From NCBI RefSeq assembly GCF_002934605.1, contig NZ_PTJC01000006.1:868001-932000 (forward strand): a DNA stretch of 64,000 bases, written 5' to 3'. Positions within the stretch are counted from its first letter, which is position 1. Each line of letters opens with the position of its first letter. Made by a program: the position numbers and the translations under genes. Of the stretch, positions 20,177-29,704 are shown one piece after another. The notes beneath the pieces are model-generated. The model was not told the DNA's origin. It saw nothing but the letters and a program-made list of their open reading frames with translations, and made no database searches. Origin of the DNA: Neolewinella xylanilytica (lineage in GTDB: Bacteria; Bacteroidota; Bacteroidia; Chitinophagales; Saprospiraceae).

Positions 20177-20760
20177 TTGTTGACGACGGAAATTAAATCT
20201 TCCTGGATAGTTGGTGGTTGGGAAATTATAATCTATTATAGATGCCTGTTGCCGTCATAAACTGGTGTTTAAAGGCCATTTAGGTAACATTTCCGTAGTA
20301 CAGCCGTTATTTTCCAAATAATCATCATTTCTATGACTAATCAATCGCACGCCCCCCTGCAACCTGCTGCGATACTCTTCATGGTGGGGGTAATTTTATT
20401 TCTTCTCTACGGTTGATTTCAGCATCCAACCCAGCTATTTTCCATCCGTCACGAGACCACCAATTGCTTCGGTTCGGGATAATGTAGCCTGTATGTATGT
20501 GTATGGGGCATTTTTGTAGCAAGGACTTTATATCCCTGTTTACGGTCTCTGATGTCGATTTTACGCCTTCACCCGGGGCAGTGTTCGGGGCAGGCGGCAA
20601 AAGCCGTTCCGGTGGCTCGACGCCCGTTGAAAAGCGGATTACTCTGACCGATTGGGGTTCGGTCATAGACCAAATAAAAGGATAATTCGACAAGGGTGAT
20701 TTTATCGATAGGCACGATTTGCCGTGGGCAGCGTTTATAATGTATTAAACTGCTTCACCC
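20177..20760. other. Long intergenic stretch, mostly without gene
   Basis: Apart from one possible 27-codon ORF (20333-20416) I see no convincing gene. Open frames on both strands at 20379-20693 and 20497-20685 have no recognisable domain and oppose each other. The first part is AT-richer than the surroundings. Confidence 0.4.
20333..20416 (+). CDS. Possible 27-residue single-span membrane peptide
   Basis: ATG at 20333 opens a short frame whose product has a polar head (MTNQSHAPLQPA) and one hydrophobic helix (AAILFMVGVILFLLYG). The residue pattern looks like a real small membrane protein rather than chance, but there is no clear ribosome site and no homologue can be checked. It precedes the NfeD-flotillin pair. 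Confidence 0.3.
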   Translation: MTNQSHAPLQPAAILFMVGVILFLLYG

Positions 20761-21321
20761 ATGGTCATCGTACTCACCTACATATCCCTTATTGCCGGTG
20801 GTTTACTAATCGTCCTGCTGCTGGCGGGAATCTTTGGCGGGATGGATTTTGACGTCGATGCCGACGTAGATGGTGAAGCGGCGGTCGGCATGGGTGGGGT
20901 AGGAATCATCAAGGGCGCACTTACCTTTTTGTCCGTCGGCTCGTGGGCGGCGAGGCTCCTCCTGATTACATCATCTAATCCCTTCCTCTCCTTGCTAGCC
21001 GGACTCGCCGCCGGGGCAGTTGCCGTTTACCTGCTGTCTTTGGTGGTGTCGTTCCTGCTCAATCAGGAAGCGGACGTAAACTGGCAAGCGGAAGACACCC
21101 TACAGGAAGTGGGGCAGGTATATCTGCGAATCCCTGCTCAGGGAGAAGGAATTGTACGGGTAGCGGCAAAGGGCGGAATACGGGAAATGAAAGCCCGCAG
21201 CCGGCATGGCCTGGACCTTCCTACGGGAACGATGATTATCGTGGAGGAATGTACTCCCGAGGGCATGCTGGTAGTCAGCCCGACGGAGCCTATGCCGCAC
21301 TCCAAACCACTAGAACCTTAA
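20761..21321 (+). CDS. NfeD/OB-fold membrane protein
   Basis: Two membrane parts (residues about 3-26 and 60-100) enclose an acidic loop MDFDVDADVDGEA; the C-terminal 75 residues form a small beta domain (GQVYLRIPAQGEGIVRV to GTMIIVEECTPEGMLVV), the NfeD-type OB fold. NfeD proteins accompany flotillins and SPFH proteins in membrane microdomains. Here the flotillin gene follows directly, which supports the reading. YuaF/YqiJ-like proteins of similar size (about 180 residues) are the best comparison. Confidence 0.82.
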   Translation: MVIVLTYISLIAGGLLIVLLLAGIFGGMDFDVDADVDGEAAVGMGGVGIIKGALTFLSVGSWAARLLLITSSNPFLSLLAGLAAGAVAVYLLSLVVSFLLNQEADVNWQAEDTLQEVGQVYLRIPAQGEGIVRVAAKGGIREMKARSRHGLDLPTGTMIIVEECTPEGMLVVSPTEPMPHSKPLEP

Positions 21322-21388
21322 TCCAGAAGCTTTGGCCCGTTACTCCGGCCGGCTTTTTTACACACCCTCACTCATAAATCCTTCTATA

Positions 21389-22921
21389 ATGGAATTCCTA
21401 CTTCTTCCCGCAGCCGTGGTAGGCTTGATATTCATCTTCGCCGTTTGGTTGGTCAGCCGGTACAAGCGGTGTCCCAGTGACAAAATTCTGGTAGTATACG
21501 GGCGGACGGGCACCGATGCCTCCGCCAAGTGCTACGCGGGAGGCGGTACGTTCGTTTGGCCGATTATTCAGGACTACCAGTACCTCAACCTCACGCCGCT
21601 ATCCATCGACGTAAATTTGCAGGACGCCCTGTCGAAGCAAAATATCCGGGTGAGCGTTCCGGCTCAATTCACCGTTGGTATTAGTAACAAACCCCACCTG
21701 ATGCTGGCCGCCGCCGAGCGGTTACTGGCGCTTGATCGGGCTAACATCAGCAGCCTGAGCCACGATATCATTATGGGTCAGATGCGGTTGGTGATCGCGA
21801 ACATGGATATCGAGGAACTCAATATCGACCGCGATAAATTTGTCGAAAGCGTTTACCGAAACGTGGGGGAGGAATTGCATAAAATCGGTTTGGAACTGAT
21901 CAACGTTAACGTTACCGATATTCAAGACGAGAGCGGCTACATTAAGGCGCTCGGGCAAGAGGCCGCCGCCAAAGCGATCAACGACGCCAAAATCAAGGTC
22001 GCGAACGAGCTTCGTACCGGTAGCATTGGCGAAGCGGAAGCCCAGCAGGACCAGCGTTCAAAGGTAGCTGATGCCAATAGCCGGGCAGAAATCGGCGAGG
22101 CAGCGGCACTCCAACAGCAGCGCATCCAAGTAGCCGCTGCCAACAGCCGCGCCGAGATTGGCGAGGCCGAAGCGCAGCGGGAACGGCGCATCAAGGTATC
22201 CGAAGCGGAGAGTACGGCCCAAATCGGGGAGGCTGCTAGCCGGGCCGAAGCAACCGCGGGTAAGAACACCGCCGAAATCAAGATTGCGGAAAGTAATGCT
22301 GCTCGGGACGTAGCCATGGCCGAAGCACGCAGACGCGCGGAAGCCGCGAGGAAGGTAGCGGAAGCCAAGGCCCGGGAAGAGGCCTATCGCGCCGAACAGG
22401 ATGCGGAGATCGCTCGTGCCGCAACGGAAAAAGCCCGTATGGAAGCCGAGCAGGTTGTCGTAGCCGACATTGAAAAACAAAAAGCCATCATCGCGGCCCA
22501 GGCAGAAGCCGAAAGACGTCGGGAGATCGCTAGGGGTGAGGCGGACGCCGTATTAATGAAGTACCAGGCCGAGGCTCAGGGAATGGAAGAACTGCTCCGC
22601 AGGCAGGCTGAAGGATTTCAAAAGCTCGTGCAGGCTTCGGGCGGCGACGCGCAGAGTGCCATAAACTACCTCATGCTCGATAAATTGGCCGAGCTTACCC
22701 GTATTCAAACCGATGCGATCAAGGATATCGACATTGAAAAGGTGGTCGTATACGACAGCGGCAACGGGCAGGGAGTTGGAAAATTCGTGCAGGGGCTCTA
22801 CGGGATGGTACCCCAGCTAAATGATTTTTTGAAGCAAAGCGGCATGCAACTTCCCCAGCATTTGGTTACGCCGGACGGAACAAAAAAGGCGGATGGCAAC
22901 CACGAGGCGGTAGTTAAATAA
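21389..22921 (+). CDS. Flotillin-like SPFH protein
   Basis: The start at MEFLLLPAAVV gives 510 residues with one N-terminal membrane helix, an SPFH domain (about 35-210, YQYLNLTPLSIDVNLQDALS, EELNIDRDKFVESVYRNVGEEL) and a long Ala/Glu coiled coil. From residue 213 a 22-residue unit beginning IGEA is repeated three times exactly in phase (66 bp each) plus a partial copy. Flotillins oligomerise on the inner membrane and organise fluid microdomains and protein complexes. The NfeD partner lies immediately upstream. The ORF opens 19 codons earlier at a less likely start. Confidence 0.93.
   Translation: MEFLLLPAAVVGLIFIFAVWLVSRYKRCPSDKILVVYGRTGTDASAKCYAGGGTFVWPIIQDYQYLNLTPLSIDVNLQDALSKQNIRVSVPAQFTVGISNKPHLMLAAAERLLALDRANISSLSHDIIMGQMRLVIANMDIEELNIDRDKFVESVYRNVGEELHKIGLELINVNVTDIQDESGYIKALGQEAAAKAINDAKIKVANELRTGSIGEAEAQQDQRSKVADANSRAEIGEAAALQQQRIQVAAANSRAEIGEAEAQRERRIKVSEAESTAQIGEAASRAEATAGKNTAEIKIAESNAARDVAMAEARRRAEAARKVAEAKAREEAYRAEQDAEIARAATEKARMEAEQVVVADIEKQKAIIAAQAEAERRREIARGEADAVLMKYQAEAQGMEELLRRQAEGFQKLVQASGGDAQSAINYLMLDKLAELTRIQTDAIKDIDIEKVVVYDSGNGQGVGKFVQGLYGMVPQLNDFLKQSGMQLPQHLVTPDGTKKADGNHEAVVK
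22025..22222 (+). repeat. Three 66-bp tandem units inside the flotillin gene
   Basis: Units begin at 22025, 22091 and 22157, each encoding IGEA followed by a Gln/Arg and Asn/Ser-Arg-Ala-Glu pattern; a fourth partial IGEA starts at 22223. Confidence 0.75.
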
Positions 22922-22955
22922 GCCTGTATTATATGTATGATGGGATACCGAATCA

Positions 22956-22988
22956 TTCTGATCGGGCGCATTCCGTTTATTACCTTTG
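22956..22988 (+). promoter_or_regulatory. Promoter of the peptide-binding protein gene
   Basis: TTCTG at 22956-22960, 20-base spacer, then a perfect TACCTTTG -7 box at 22981-22988, 31 bases before the ATG at 23020. Confidence 0.6.
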
Positions 22989-23019
22989 CCGCTTGCTTAC
23001 GTGACATTTGTCCTTACCC

Positions 23020-24774
23020 ATGAATTTTCGTTTTTTCCTAATGGTTGCCTCAATCGGCATGTTCTTGGGCTGCGCAGGGGGATCTGTCGCTACTAGTGAA
23101 TTTCCCGAAAACCGGAGTAAGGAGGAAGTACGCATCGTGCTTAAATCGGAACCGCCGACCCTCAATCCGCTTCTTTCCGTTCAGAGTATCACCCGCTACG
23201 TAGCGGAGCAAATCTTCCAGACACTTAACCGGCAAAATCCGAATACCTACGCCCTGGAACCCGCCCTTGCCTCGGTGCCTACCGTAAAGCAGTTGCCGCA
23301 GGGTGGAATGGCTTACGATTACCGGATCGATAGTCTGGCCCGCTGGCCTAACGGTAGCCGCGTTACCGCTTCGGATGTCCTGTTTAGCCTCAAGGCCATG
23401 CTCAATCCGCTAGTCGATGCCGGCCCCTACCGGCCCTACTACAGCATGATCGACGACGTGCTGATCACGAGTCCCGATAGCCTCTCGTTCCGCGTCATTA
23501 CGAAGCGGCCATATTTCCTTTCTGCTCAGGCGATCGGCGACTTATACGTGTACCCTGCGTATGCGTACGACCCGGAGGGCTTCCTGGAAGATGTGGCCGT
23601 CAGCGACCTGACCGATCCCGTTTCCGCTGATCGTGTCAGTAAAACCGATGACCGGTTGCATCGCTTCGCCGATAACTTCAACAGTCCGGCCTGGGGGTAC
23701 GACCCGGAACGGGTCGTCGGCAGCGGTCCCTACGCTTTGGAGTATTGGAAACCCGGTCAACGTATTCGACTGAGTTTGCGCGAAGACTATTGGGCCAAGG
23801 GCCGAAAGGAGGAATATTTGAAAGGGGTGCCGCAGACCCTGACTTTCGAAATAATCTCCGACAATACGACCACGGCCAATGCCTTGCGCGATCAGCTGGT
23901 AGATATTGTGATGGATTTGCCGATCGACCAATTCGTCAATTTGCGCAACGAGGCATACCTACAGGAAATCTACAACTTCGTTTCGATCCCCAGTTTCAAG
24001 TATTATTCCATTCTTCTTAACCAAGACGATCCCCTGCTTGGCGACAGCCTTACACGTCGGGCTTTGGCTCACCTGGTTGACGTAGATCTAATAATTCAAA
24101 ACTTTTTTCCGGATCTGGCCCAGCGGGTCAGCGGTCCGGTTTTGCCGTCGAAAGATTACTACAACCGGAGTTTGCCGCCAATCGATTTCGACCTCGAGAA
24201 GGCACGGAAGTTATTGAAGCAGGCAGGTTGGGTAGATTCGAACGGTAACGGCATCCTGGACAGAGAAGTAGCCGGGGAACGCAGGGAATTGAGTTTTACC
24301 CTGATGAGCTACACCAACCCGACCAGTGAGGGCATTTGCCTGTACGTCGCTCAGACCGCCGCCAAAGTGGGCATCGACATCATCGTCACGCGCCAGGAGG
24401 GACGTGCCCTCATCGAGAAGCTCAACACCGGCGAGTTCACGGCATCCTTCTACGGCTTGGGCTTCGAACCCAGTCCCGATGATTTTTCCCAGGTATGGGC
24501 TTCTGCGTCCGTTCCACCCAGCGGAACCAACCGCGGAAACTTCCGGAATCCGGAAGCAGATAGTCTCATTCGTCAGATAGCCGCTACCACCGACTCTTCG
24601 GCCAGGGCACCTTTGTACCAGCGTTTCCAGGAAATCATTTACCAGAATCAACCGATGATTTTCCTCTATTCTCCCGAGGCGCCCCTGGTTATTGCCAAAA
24701 GGTTGGAGTACACGCTTACCCCGTTGGCGCCAAACCTGCATTTCAACGCAATCCAGGTGAGGCCGGCCTCCTAA
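23020..24774 (+). CDS. ABC-type peptide-binding lipoprotein (SBP family 5)
   Basis: A lipoprotein signal ending GMFLGC precedes a family 5 extracellular solute-binding fold: EVRIVLKSEPPTLNPLLS at the N-terminus, YDYRIDSLARWPNGSRVTASDVLFS, GSGPYALEYWKPGQRIRL, and a later FDLEKARKLLKQAGW. This is the OppA/DppA type that binds oligopeptides or similar ligands for import. Matching permease and ATPase genes are not adjacent, so either they are elsewhere or the protein works differently. The 584-residue length is usual. A TTG 4 codons upstream is ignored because the ATG follows the promoter at a normal distance. Confidence 0.9.
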   Translation: MNFRFFLMVASIGMFLGCAGGSVATSEFPENRSKEEVRIVLKSEPPTLNPLLSVQSITRYVAEQIFQTLNRQNPNTYALEPALASVPTVKQLPQGGMAYDYRIDSLARWPNGSRVTASDVLFSLKAMLNPLVDAGPYRPYYSMIDDVLITSPDSLSFRVITKRPYFLSAQAIGDLYVYPAYAYDPEGFLEDVAVSDLTDPVSADRVSKTDDRLHRFADNFNSPAWGYDPERVVGSGPYALEYWKPGQRIRLSLREDYWAKGRKEEYLKGVPQTLTFEIISDNTTTANALRDQLVDIVMDLPIDQFVNLRNEAYLQEIYNFVSIPSFKYYSILLNQDDPLLGDSLTRRALAHLVDVDLIIQNFFPDLAQRVSGPVLPSKDYYNRSLPPIDFDLEKARKLLKQAGWVDSNGNGILDREVAGERRELSFTLMSYTNPTSEGICLYVAQTAAKVGIDIIVTRQEGRALIEKLNTGEFTASFYGLGFEPSPDDFSQVWASASVPPSGTNRGNFRNPEADSLIRQIAATTDSSARAPLYQRFQEIIYQNQPMIFLYSPEAPLVIAKRLEYTLTPLAPNLHFNAIQVRPAS

Positions 24775-24793
24775 TCGTATTCAACGAAGATCA

Positions 24794-25903
24794 ATGAAAA
24801 GCTTATTTAGCATATTGTTCCTCTTGCCGCTATGGTGTTTTGGGCAGGACACTACGCTTACCGAAGCGGTAGACACTACCATCTACAGCTTTGCCGACGC
24901 GGCACCCCGGTTCCCCAGTCCCTGCGAACGTTACGATACCACCGATGCCGCCAAAGCGGCGTGCGCGCAGCAGTTTCTGCTGGATTATATTTACAAGCGG
25001 GCACTCTATCCCCCCGAGGCTCAGGAACAAAATATCAGCGGAACCGCGGTTATCGCATTCATCGTCGAGCCGAACGGTATGATCAACCGCCCCGAAATAT
25101 TGCGCGATCCGGGGGGCGGCATCGGTATGTCGGCCCTGCGCAGCGTGGTAGGCATGGGGCGGGAGTTGCTGTGGCGACCCGCGATGAAAGATAGCATGCC
25201 CGTTAGGTTTCGATACATTCTACCCATTCGATTTCGATTGGAAGAACCTAAGCCTTACGTAGTAATTGGTGCGGATACGGTCTATACCGATCTTACCAAA
25301 CAGGCCACTTTCATTGGTAACGACGGCAACCTAGCCGATTACTTCAACGAAACGATTACGTATCCTGACATTCAGCAAGACAGCTGCGCCACGGGGCAGA
25401 TTGACATGCAGCTGTTTGTCCATCCCTCTGGCTTGGTGACCGTCAACGACATCATAGACTACAACGACCTGGGGGTAGCCTTTACGGGAAAGGCGATCGA
25501 TGCCGCAACCGCCTCCTTTAACCAGTGGATCCCCGCCGAATACCAGGGCAGGAAGGTGATCAGCGCCCAGGACGTAACCTTTAACTTCGTGCCCACCGAC
25601 CCCGGCTGTGCCTACGTCGTAGAAGACTATAACGAAGCCCTGCAGCTTATGCAGGACGCCCAACTCATGCTGACCGATTCTACCGCGCTTTCCGCTGCTT
25701 TGGGCAAAATGGACGACGCGATCGAGCGCTTTCCCCGGGATGGTCGTTTCCGCATCCTTCGCGGCCAGGTTCGGCTCGATAACCAGATGCTCCCGGGAGC
25801 CTGCGAGGATCTTTCCCTGGCTCGGTCGGTCTCGTTGGTGGACTGGTACGACTCATTGCTCCCCTTGATCTGCCGGGTTTCCGAAGAACAGGAGGAGGAA
25901 TAA
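24794..25903 (+). CDS. TonB C-terminal domain protein (two copies)
   Basis: After a signal peptide (ending CFGQD) there are two TonB-C-like modules. The first lies near residues 55-150: YPPEAQEQNISGTAVIAFIVEPNGMINRP, then a Met/Leu-Arg helix. The second lies near 180-275: DYFNETITYPDI, CATGQIDMQLFVHPSGLVTVND. The C-terminal part (about 280-365) is helical with a TPR-like pattern (ERFPRDGRFRILRGQVRLD). There is no membrane anchor of the usual TonB type, so it is probably a periplasmic protein that borrows the domain for binding. It lies 20 bases behind the peptide-binding gene and is likely cotranscribed. Confidence 0.75.
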   Translation: MKSLFSILFLLPLWCFGQDTTLTEAVDTTIYSFADAAPRFPSPCERYDTTDAAKAACAQQFLLDYIYKRALYPPEAQEQNISGTAVIAFIVEPNGMINRPEILRDPGGGIGMSALRSVVGMGRELLWRPAMKDSMPVRFRYILPIRFRLEEPKPYVVIGADTVYTDLTKQATFIGNDGNLADYFNETITYPDIQQDSCATGQIDMQLFVHPSGLVTVNDIIDYNDLGVAFTGKAIDAATASFNQWIPAEYQGRKVISAQDVTFNFVPTDPGCAYVVEDYNEALQLMQDAQLMLTDSTALSAALGKMDDAIERFPRDGRFRILRGQVRLDNQMLPGACEDLSLARSVSLVDWYDSLLPLICRVSEEQEEE

Positions 25904-25920
25904 GTCGTACCCGTCGAGCT

Positions 25921-28692
25921 TTACCCGAAGGCTGAATCTACCAGTTGCTTCTGTTCCTTGGAGTGAACGGGTTTGTAGCCCGTTGCAGGGGACGCGGTAG
26001 CCGCCCGGCCCACGTACTTCAGTACTTGGTTAAAGCCGAGCTCTTCATTGTATAGGAACTGGTCGCTGATATAGCTCCAGCCACCCGCGTTCCGGCTCTC
26101 TTCCTGCACCCAGACCAGCTCCGCTCCCTGGTACCGGTCGCGAAGTAATTTGAGCTGATTAACCGGCAGGGGGAAAAGCTGCTCGATCCGCGCGATGGCC
26201 ACATCCTTTCGGTCCTGTTCTTCTTTCCGCGCCGCCAGGTCGAAATAAACCTTTCCGGAGCACAGCAGCAGACGCTTTACGAGGGAGGGGTCGCTGACCG
26301 TTGGGTCATCTATAACTTCCTGAAAACGGGTACCGGGTCCAAAATCCTTGATAGAGCTCACGGCACGGTCGTTGCGCAGTCCTGATTTCGGCGTCATCAC
26401 GATCAGCGGCTTACGGAAATTCCAGGTAAGCTGGCGGCGTAAAAGGTGGAACATATTTGCCGGCATGGTGGGGTTGGCCACGATCATGTTGTATTCGGCA
26501 CACAGTTGCAGAAAACGCTCTAAGCGGGCGCTACTGTGTTCGGGCCCCTGGCCTTCGTAGCCGTGGGGGAGTAGGACGGTGAGTCCGGTCATGCGGCCCC
26601 ATTTGCTTTCCCCGCTGCTGATGAACTGATCGAAGACGGTCATCGCTCCATTGGCAAAATCGCCGAATTGGGCTTCCCAAATCACCAGGTTATCCGGGCT
26701 AGCGGTACTGTACCCGTATTCAAATCCCAGCACTGCGTATTCCGAGAGCAAGGAATTGTAAATCCGCATCTTTCCCTGCTTCTCATCCAGCCCATCGAGG
26801 CGGTTGTACAGGCTTTCCCCGTCCTGGCTTTTAAGGACCAGGTGACGGTGGCTAAAGGTACCGCGGCGAACGTCCTGCCCGGACATACGGACGTCGTGAC
26901 CTTCCATCAGGAGGGTGGCGTAGGCGCTTAATTCCCCGATCGCCCAATCTAGTTGATCATTGCTGACGGACTGCTCGTAATTGTTGTAAAGGCGATTGAC
27001 CTTGTTGACCGGTTCGAAACCCTCGGGTAGGGTAGTGATGTGCTTCAGAACCGCCTTCATCGTTTCCTCCGGCACGCCCGTTTCCGGAGATTCGGCGAAG
27101 TATTGGTACTCCCAGTGGTCGCACTTAAGCTCGCTCCAGGCTTTTTCGGGCGGCTGGTAGCTGTAGGGCAGATCGCTGTTTTTTACTTTTGTATGCACGG
27201 ACTGCAACTGCGACTTAAATTTTTTGGCCATCTCTTTGGCCAATTTAGAGTCGACGTCCTTACGGGAAACTAACTGGTCGGTGTACACCTGGCGGACGTT
27301 GGGATGCCGCTTGACGCGCTCGTACATGCCCGGTTGAGTATATCCGGGGTCGTCGCCTTCGTTGTGGCCGTTCTTCCGGTAGCAGAGCATGTCGATAAAA
27401 ACATCGGAGTTAAAGCGGTTGCGGTACTCCATCGCTAATTTGGAAACGTAGTACACTGCTTCCGGATCGTCTCCGTTGACGTGGAAGACCGGTGCCTCGA
27501 TCACGGTCGCTACGCCGCTGGCGTAAATGCTGGTCCGGGCATCTTCGTAATCGGTTGTGAAGCCGATCTGATTGTTGATGATCAGGTGGATCGTTCCCCC
27601 CGTCGTGTATCCCTCCAACCCACTCATCTGGGCCGTTTCGAATACCACCCCCTGGCCGGCCACCGCCGCGTCGCCGTGGACGAGAATGGGTACGATCTTG
27701 TCGTAGTCGTTTTCGTAAAGAACATCCGCCTTGGCCCGAGCGAATCCTTCTACCACGGGTCCAACCGCTTCGAGGTGGCTGGGGTTGGGCGCGAGCTTAA
27801 CGTTAACGGATTTGTCGGTACGGGTTGCGATGATCGAGCTATAGCCCATGTGGTACTTCACGTCGCCGTCTCCCCTGAGCTTGTCCGGAATGACGCCCTC
27901 GAATTCCTGGAAGATACTTTCGTAGCTCTTCCCCATGATATTCGCTAAGACGTTCAGCCGGCCGCGGTGCGCCATGCCGATAACGACTTCTTCGACCCCG
28001 TCCCGCGATGCTTCGCAGATGATGGTATCCAGTACGACAATAGCCCCTTCACCGCCCTCCAGGCCAAAGCGCTTCTGCGCCGGGTATTTGGTCTTCAAAA
28101 AGTCTTCGAAGCCGACGGCATCGTTGAGGGTTTCCAGAATGTGGCGCTTGTCGTCCAGATCCAGGCCATAGGCTTCCTCCGGGTGATGCTTCTCGATTCG
28201 CTCCCGTAGCCACCGCCGTTTTTCACGGTGAAAGATGTGATCGGTTTCGAAACCGATGCTGCCGAGGTAAATTCGGTCCAGGTTCGCTACGATCTGGCGC
28301 AGGGTGCTGCCTTCGGGCATGAAGAGGTGGTGACCGGCCTTGAAGGGCGTGTCCAGGTCTTCTTCCCCCAAGTTAAAGTCTTCCAAATCGAGCCCGGCGT
28401 CGGGGTCGTTGAACTCCTGGATCGGGTCTATATTGGATGCGACGTGACCACGGATCCGGTAGGCCTTGATCAGGGCGAAAACGTTCAGCTCTTTTTGGAC
28501 GTGGGCCCAGTCTACCTCTCCGTTCGCGCTAGTGGGCAGGTTCGAGCCTGCCGTCTTCTCCGTACCGTAATCAAAGCCGAGGAAAAAATCGCGCCAACTT
28601 TCATCGACGGATTCTGGGGATGCTGAATATTGTTGATACAGCTTCTCGATATAGCCCGGATGGGCATTTGCTAGGTGCGAATAATTGCTCAT
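25921..28692 (-). CDS. sucA: 2-oxoglutarate dehydrogenase E1 component
   Basis: The thiamine-diphosphate enzyme decarboxylates 2-oxoglutarate in the TCA cycle and passes succinyl to E2. Diagnostic segments are the N-terminal SWRDFFLGFDYG, AYRIRGHVASNIDPI, MAHRGRLNVLANIMGKSY, VHGDAAVAGQGVV, MLCYRKNGHNEGDDP, and LLPHGYEGQGPEHSSARLERF. The 923 residues from MSNYSHLAN match the standard size; 26 upstream codons are open but unconserved. The E2 gene (sucB) is not adjacent. The short gap to the SDR gene (44 bases) suggests a common transcript. Confidence 0.97.
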   Translation of the reverse strand: MSNYSHLANAHPGYIEKLYQQYSASPESVDESWRDFFLGFDYGTEKTAGSNLPTSANGEVDWAHVQKELNVFALIKAYRIRGHVASNIDPIQEFNDPDAGLDLEDFNLGEEDLDTPFKAGHHLFMPEGSTLRQIVANLDRIYLGSIGFETDHIFHREKRRWLRERIEKHHPEEAYGLDLDDKRHILETLNDAVGFEDFLKTKYPAQKRFGLEGGEGAIVVLDTIICEASRDGVEEVVIGMAHRGRLNVLANIMGKSYESIFQEFEGVIPDKLRGDGDVKYHMGYSSIIATRTDKSVNVKLAPNPSHLEAVGPVVEGFARAKADVLYENDYDKIVPILVHGDAAVAGQGVVFETAQMSGLEGYTTGGTIHLIINNQIGFTTDYEDARTSIYASGVATVIEAPVFHVNGDDPEAVYYVSKLAMEYRNRFNSDVFIDMLCYRKNGHNEGDDPGYTQPGMYERVKRHPNVRQVYTDQLVSRKDVDSKLAKEMAKKFKSQLQSVHTKVKNSDLPYSYQPPEKAWSELKCDHWEYQYFAESPETGVPEETMKAVLKHITTLPEGFEPVNKVNRLYNNYEQSVSNDQLDWAIGELSAYATLLMEGHDVRMSGQDVRRGTFSHRHLVLKSQDGESLYNRLDGLDEKQGKMRIYNSLLSEYAVLGFEYGYSTASPDNLVIWEAQFGDFANGAMTVFDQFISSGESKWGRMTGLTVLLPHGYEGQGPEHSSARLERFLQLCAEYNMIVANPTMPANMFHLLRRQLTWNFRKPLIVMTPKSGLRNDRAVSSIKDFGPGTRFQEVIDDPTVSDPSLVKRLLLCSGKVYFDLAARKEEQDRKDVAIARIEQLFPLPVNQLKLLRDRYQGAELVWVQEESRNAGGWSYISDQFLYNEELGFNQVLKYVGRAATASPATGYKPVHSKEQKQLVDSAFG

Positions 28693-28736
28693 AATAGTTT
28701 TTTTCAACGCCTTCCCAAAGCGGTTGTTCAACGCGT

Positions 28737-29534
28737 TTACCCGTAGTAACGACCCAGTACCCACTCCCATGCGCGTCCGGGCAGAATCCGCCGCGCAAAG
28801 GTGCTGATTTTCTGAATGGGTTCTCCAATAACGTAATGCGGCGCCAGCTGGTCTTTGACAAGGATTTTCCGTAGCTCGTCGGCCACGTAGGCGGCCGTCA
28901 TTCCCTGGGCTACGTTAGCCACCATGGAGTCGTCGGCCCTTTGGTAGCGGTCCCGGTATATTCCCTCCACCTCAGCGGCGGGTTGCCGATACTGGGTGGC
29001 AATCGAATTCGTGGCAATGTCTCCCGGGCTAACGCAGCTTACCTGGAGGTTGGAGCCCCTCGTTTCCAAACGCAAGCTATCCGAGAGCGCAATGACCCCC
29101 GCTTTGCTGGCGCAGTAAACCGAACGAAAGGGAATGCCCATGTGGCCGGCGATGCTGCTCAGCAACAACAATCTTCCCCGCGGGCTGGCCCGCAGCTGGG
29201 GTAAAGTGGTCTGACAAAGGTTCCAGCTTCCCCAAAAATTCGTGTCCATAATGCGCCGCGCCCGTTGGGTAGGCATGTTTTCCACGGGGCCCGCTCCGCC
29301 GATGCCGGCACAGTGCACGACGGCATCCAGTCGGCCTTCCGTCGCTACCAACTTGCCGATCGCCCGGTGGAGCGCCTCCTCGTCACTTATGTCGGCGGGT
29401 AAAGACCTGACCCCCGGAAGATCGACCGTCCTGCGGCTCATCCCGTATACCCGCCAGCCTTGCCGTGCCAGTAGGGGGGCCAGCGCCTCGCCGACCCCGG
29501 ACGAGACACCGGTAACTAGAGCCACTTGTTGCAT
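28737..29534 (-). CDS. Short-chain dehydrogenase/reductase
   Basis: The Rossmann motif TGVSSGVGEAL is at residues 8-18, the NAG-like HCAGIGG near 77, and the catalytic Ser (LLLSSIAG) with YCASK Tyr/Lys near 150. This is a classical SDR of 265 residues acting on an alcohol or ketone with NAD(P)H; the substrate cannot be told. A C-terminal basic, hydrophobic stretch (FARRILPGRAWEWVLG) suggests membrane association, as seen in some lipid-acting SDRs. It shares a divergent promoter region with the HAD gene. Confidence 0.9.
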   Translation of the reverse strand: MQQVALVTGVSSGVGEALAPLLARQGWRVYGMSRRTVDLPGVRSLPADISDEEALHRAIGKLVATEGRLDAVVHCAGIGGAGPVENMPTQRARRIMDTNFWGSWNLCQTTLPQLRASPRGRLLLLSSIAGHMGIPFRSVYCASKAGVIALSDSLRLETRGSNLQVSCVSPGDIATNSIATQYRQPAAEVEGIYRDRYQRADDSMVANVAQGMTAAYVADELRKILVKDQLAPHYVIGEPIQKISTFARRILPGRAWEWVLGRYYG

Positions 29535-29607
29535 GGATTTGACTTTGGTCGGCGCAAATAACGGAACTTATAACAGCAAACCAACGGTCCGTAGCGTTAG
29601 GGTACCG

Positions 29608-29615
29608 TACCTTTG
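29608..29615 (+). promoter_or_regulatory. -7 box of the HAD phosphatase gene
   Basis: Perfect TACCTTTG box, 89 bases before the ATG at 29705; no good -33 element was found. Confidence 0.4.
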
Positions 29616-29704
29616 TACCGTTACGGCTGGTTACTTTGTCCGCTTCCGGCTATGCCGGCGGGCAAATGCAAGCAATACATCGACCCGGAATACCACAAAA
29701 TAGT

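Noticed and set aside
20379-20693. Minus-strand open frame (104 codons) in the gap before the NfeD gene
   Set aside because: No domain, Pro/Arg-rich, with an equally open frame on the other strand and no promoter in front.
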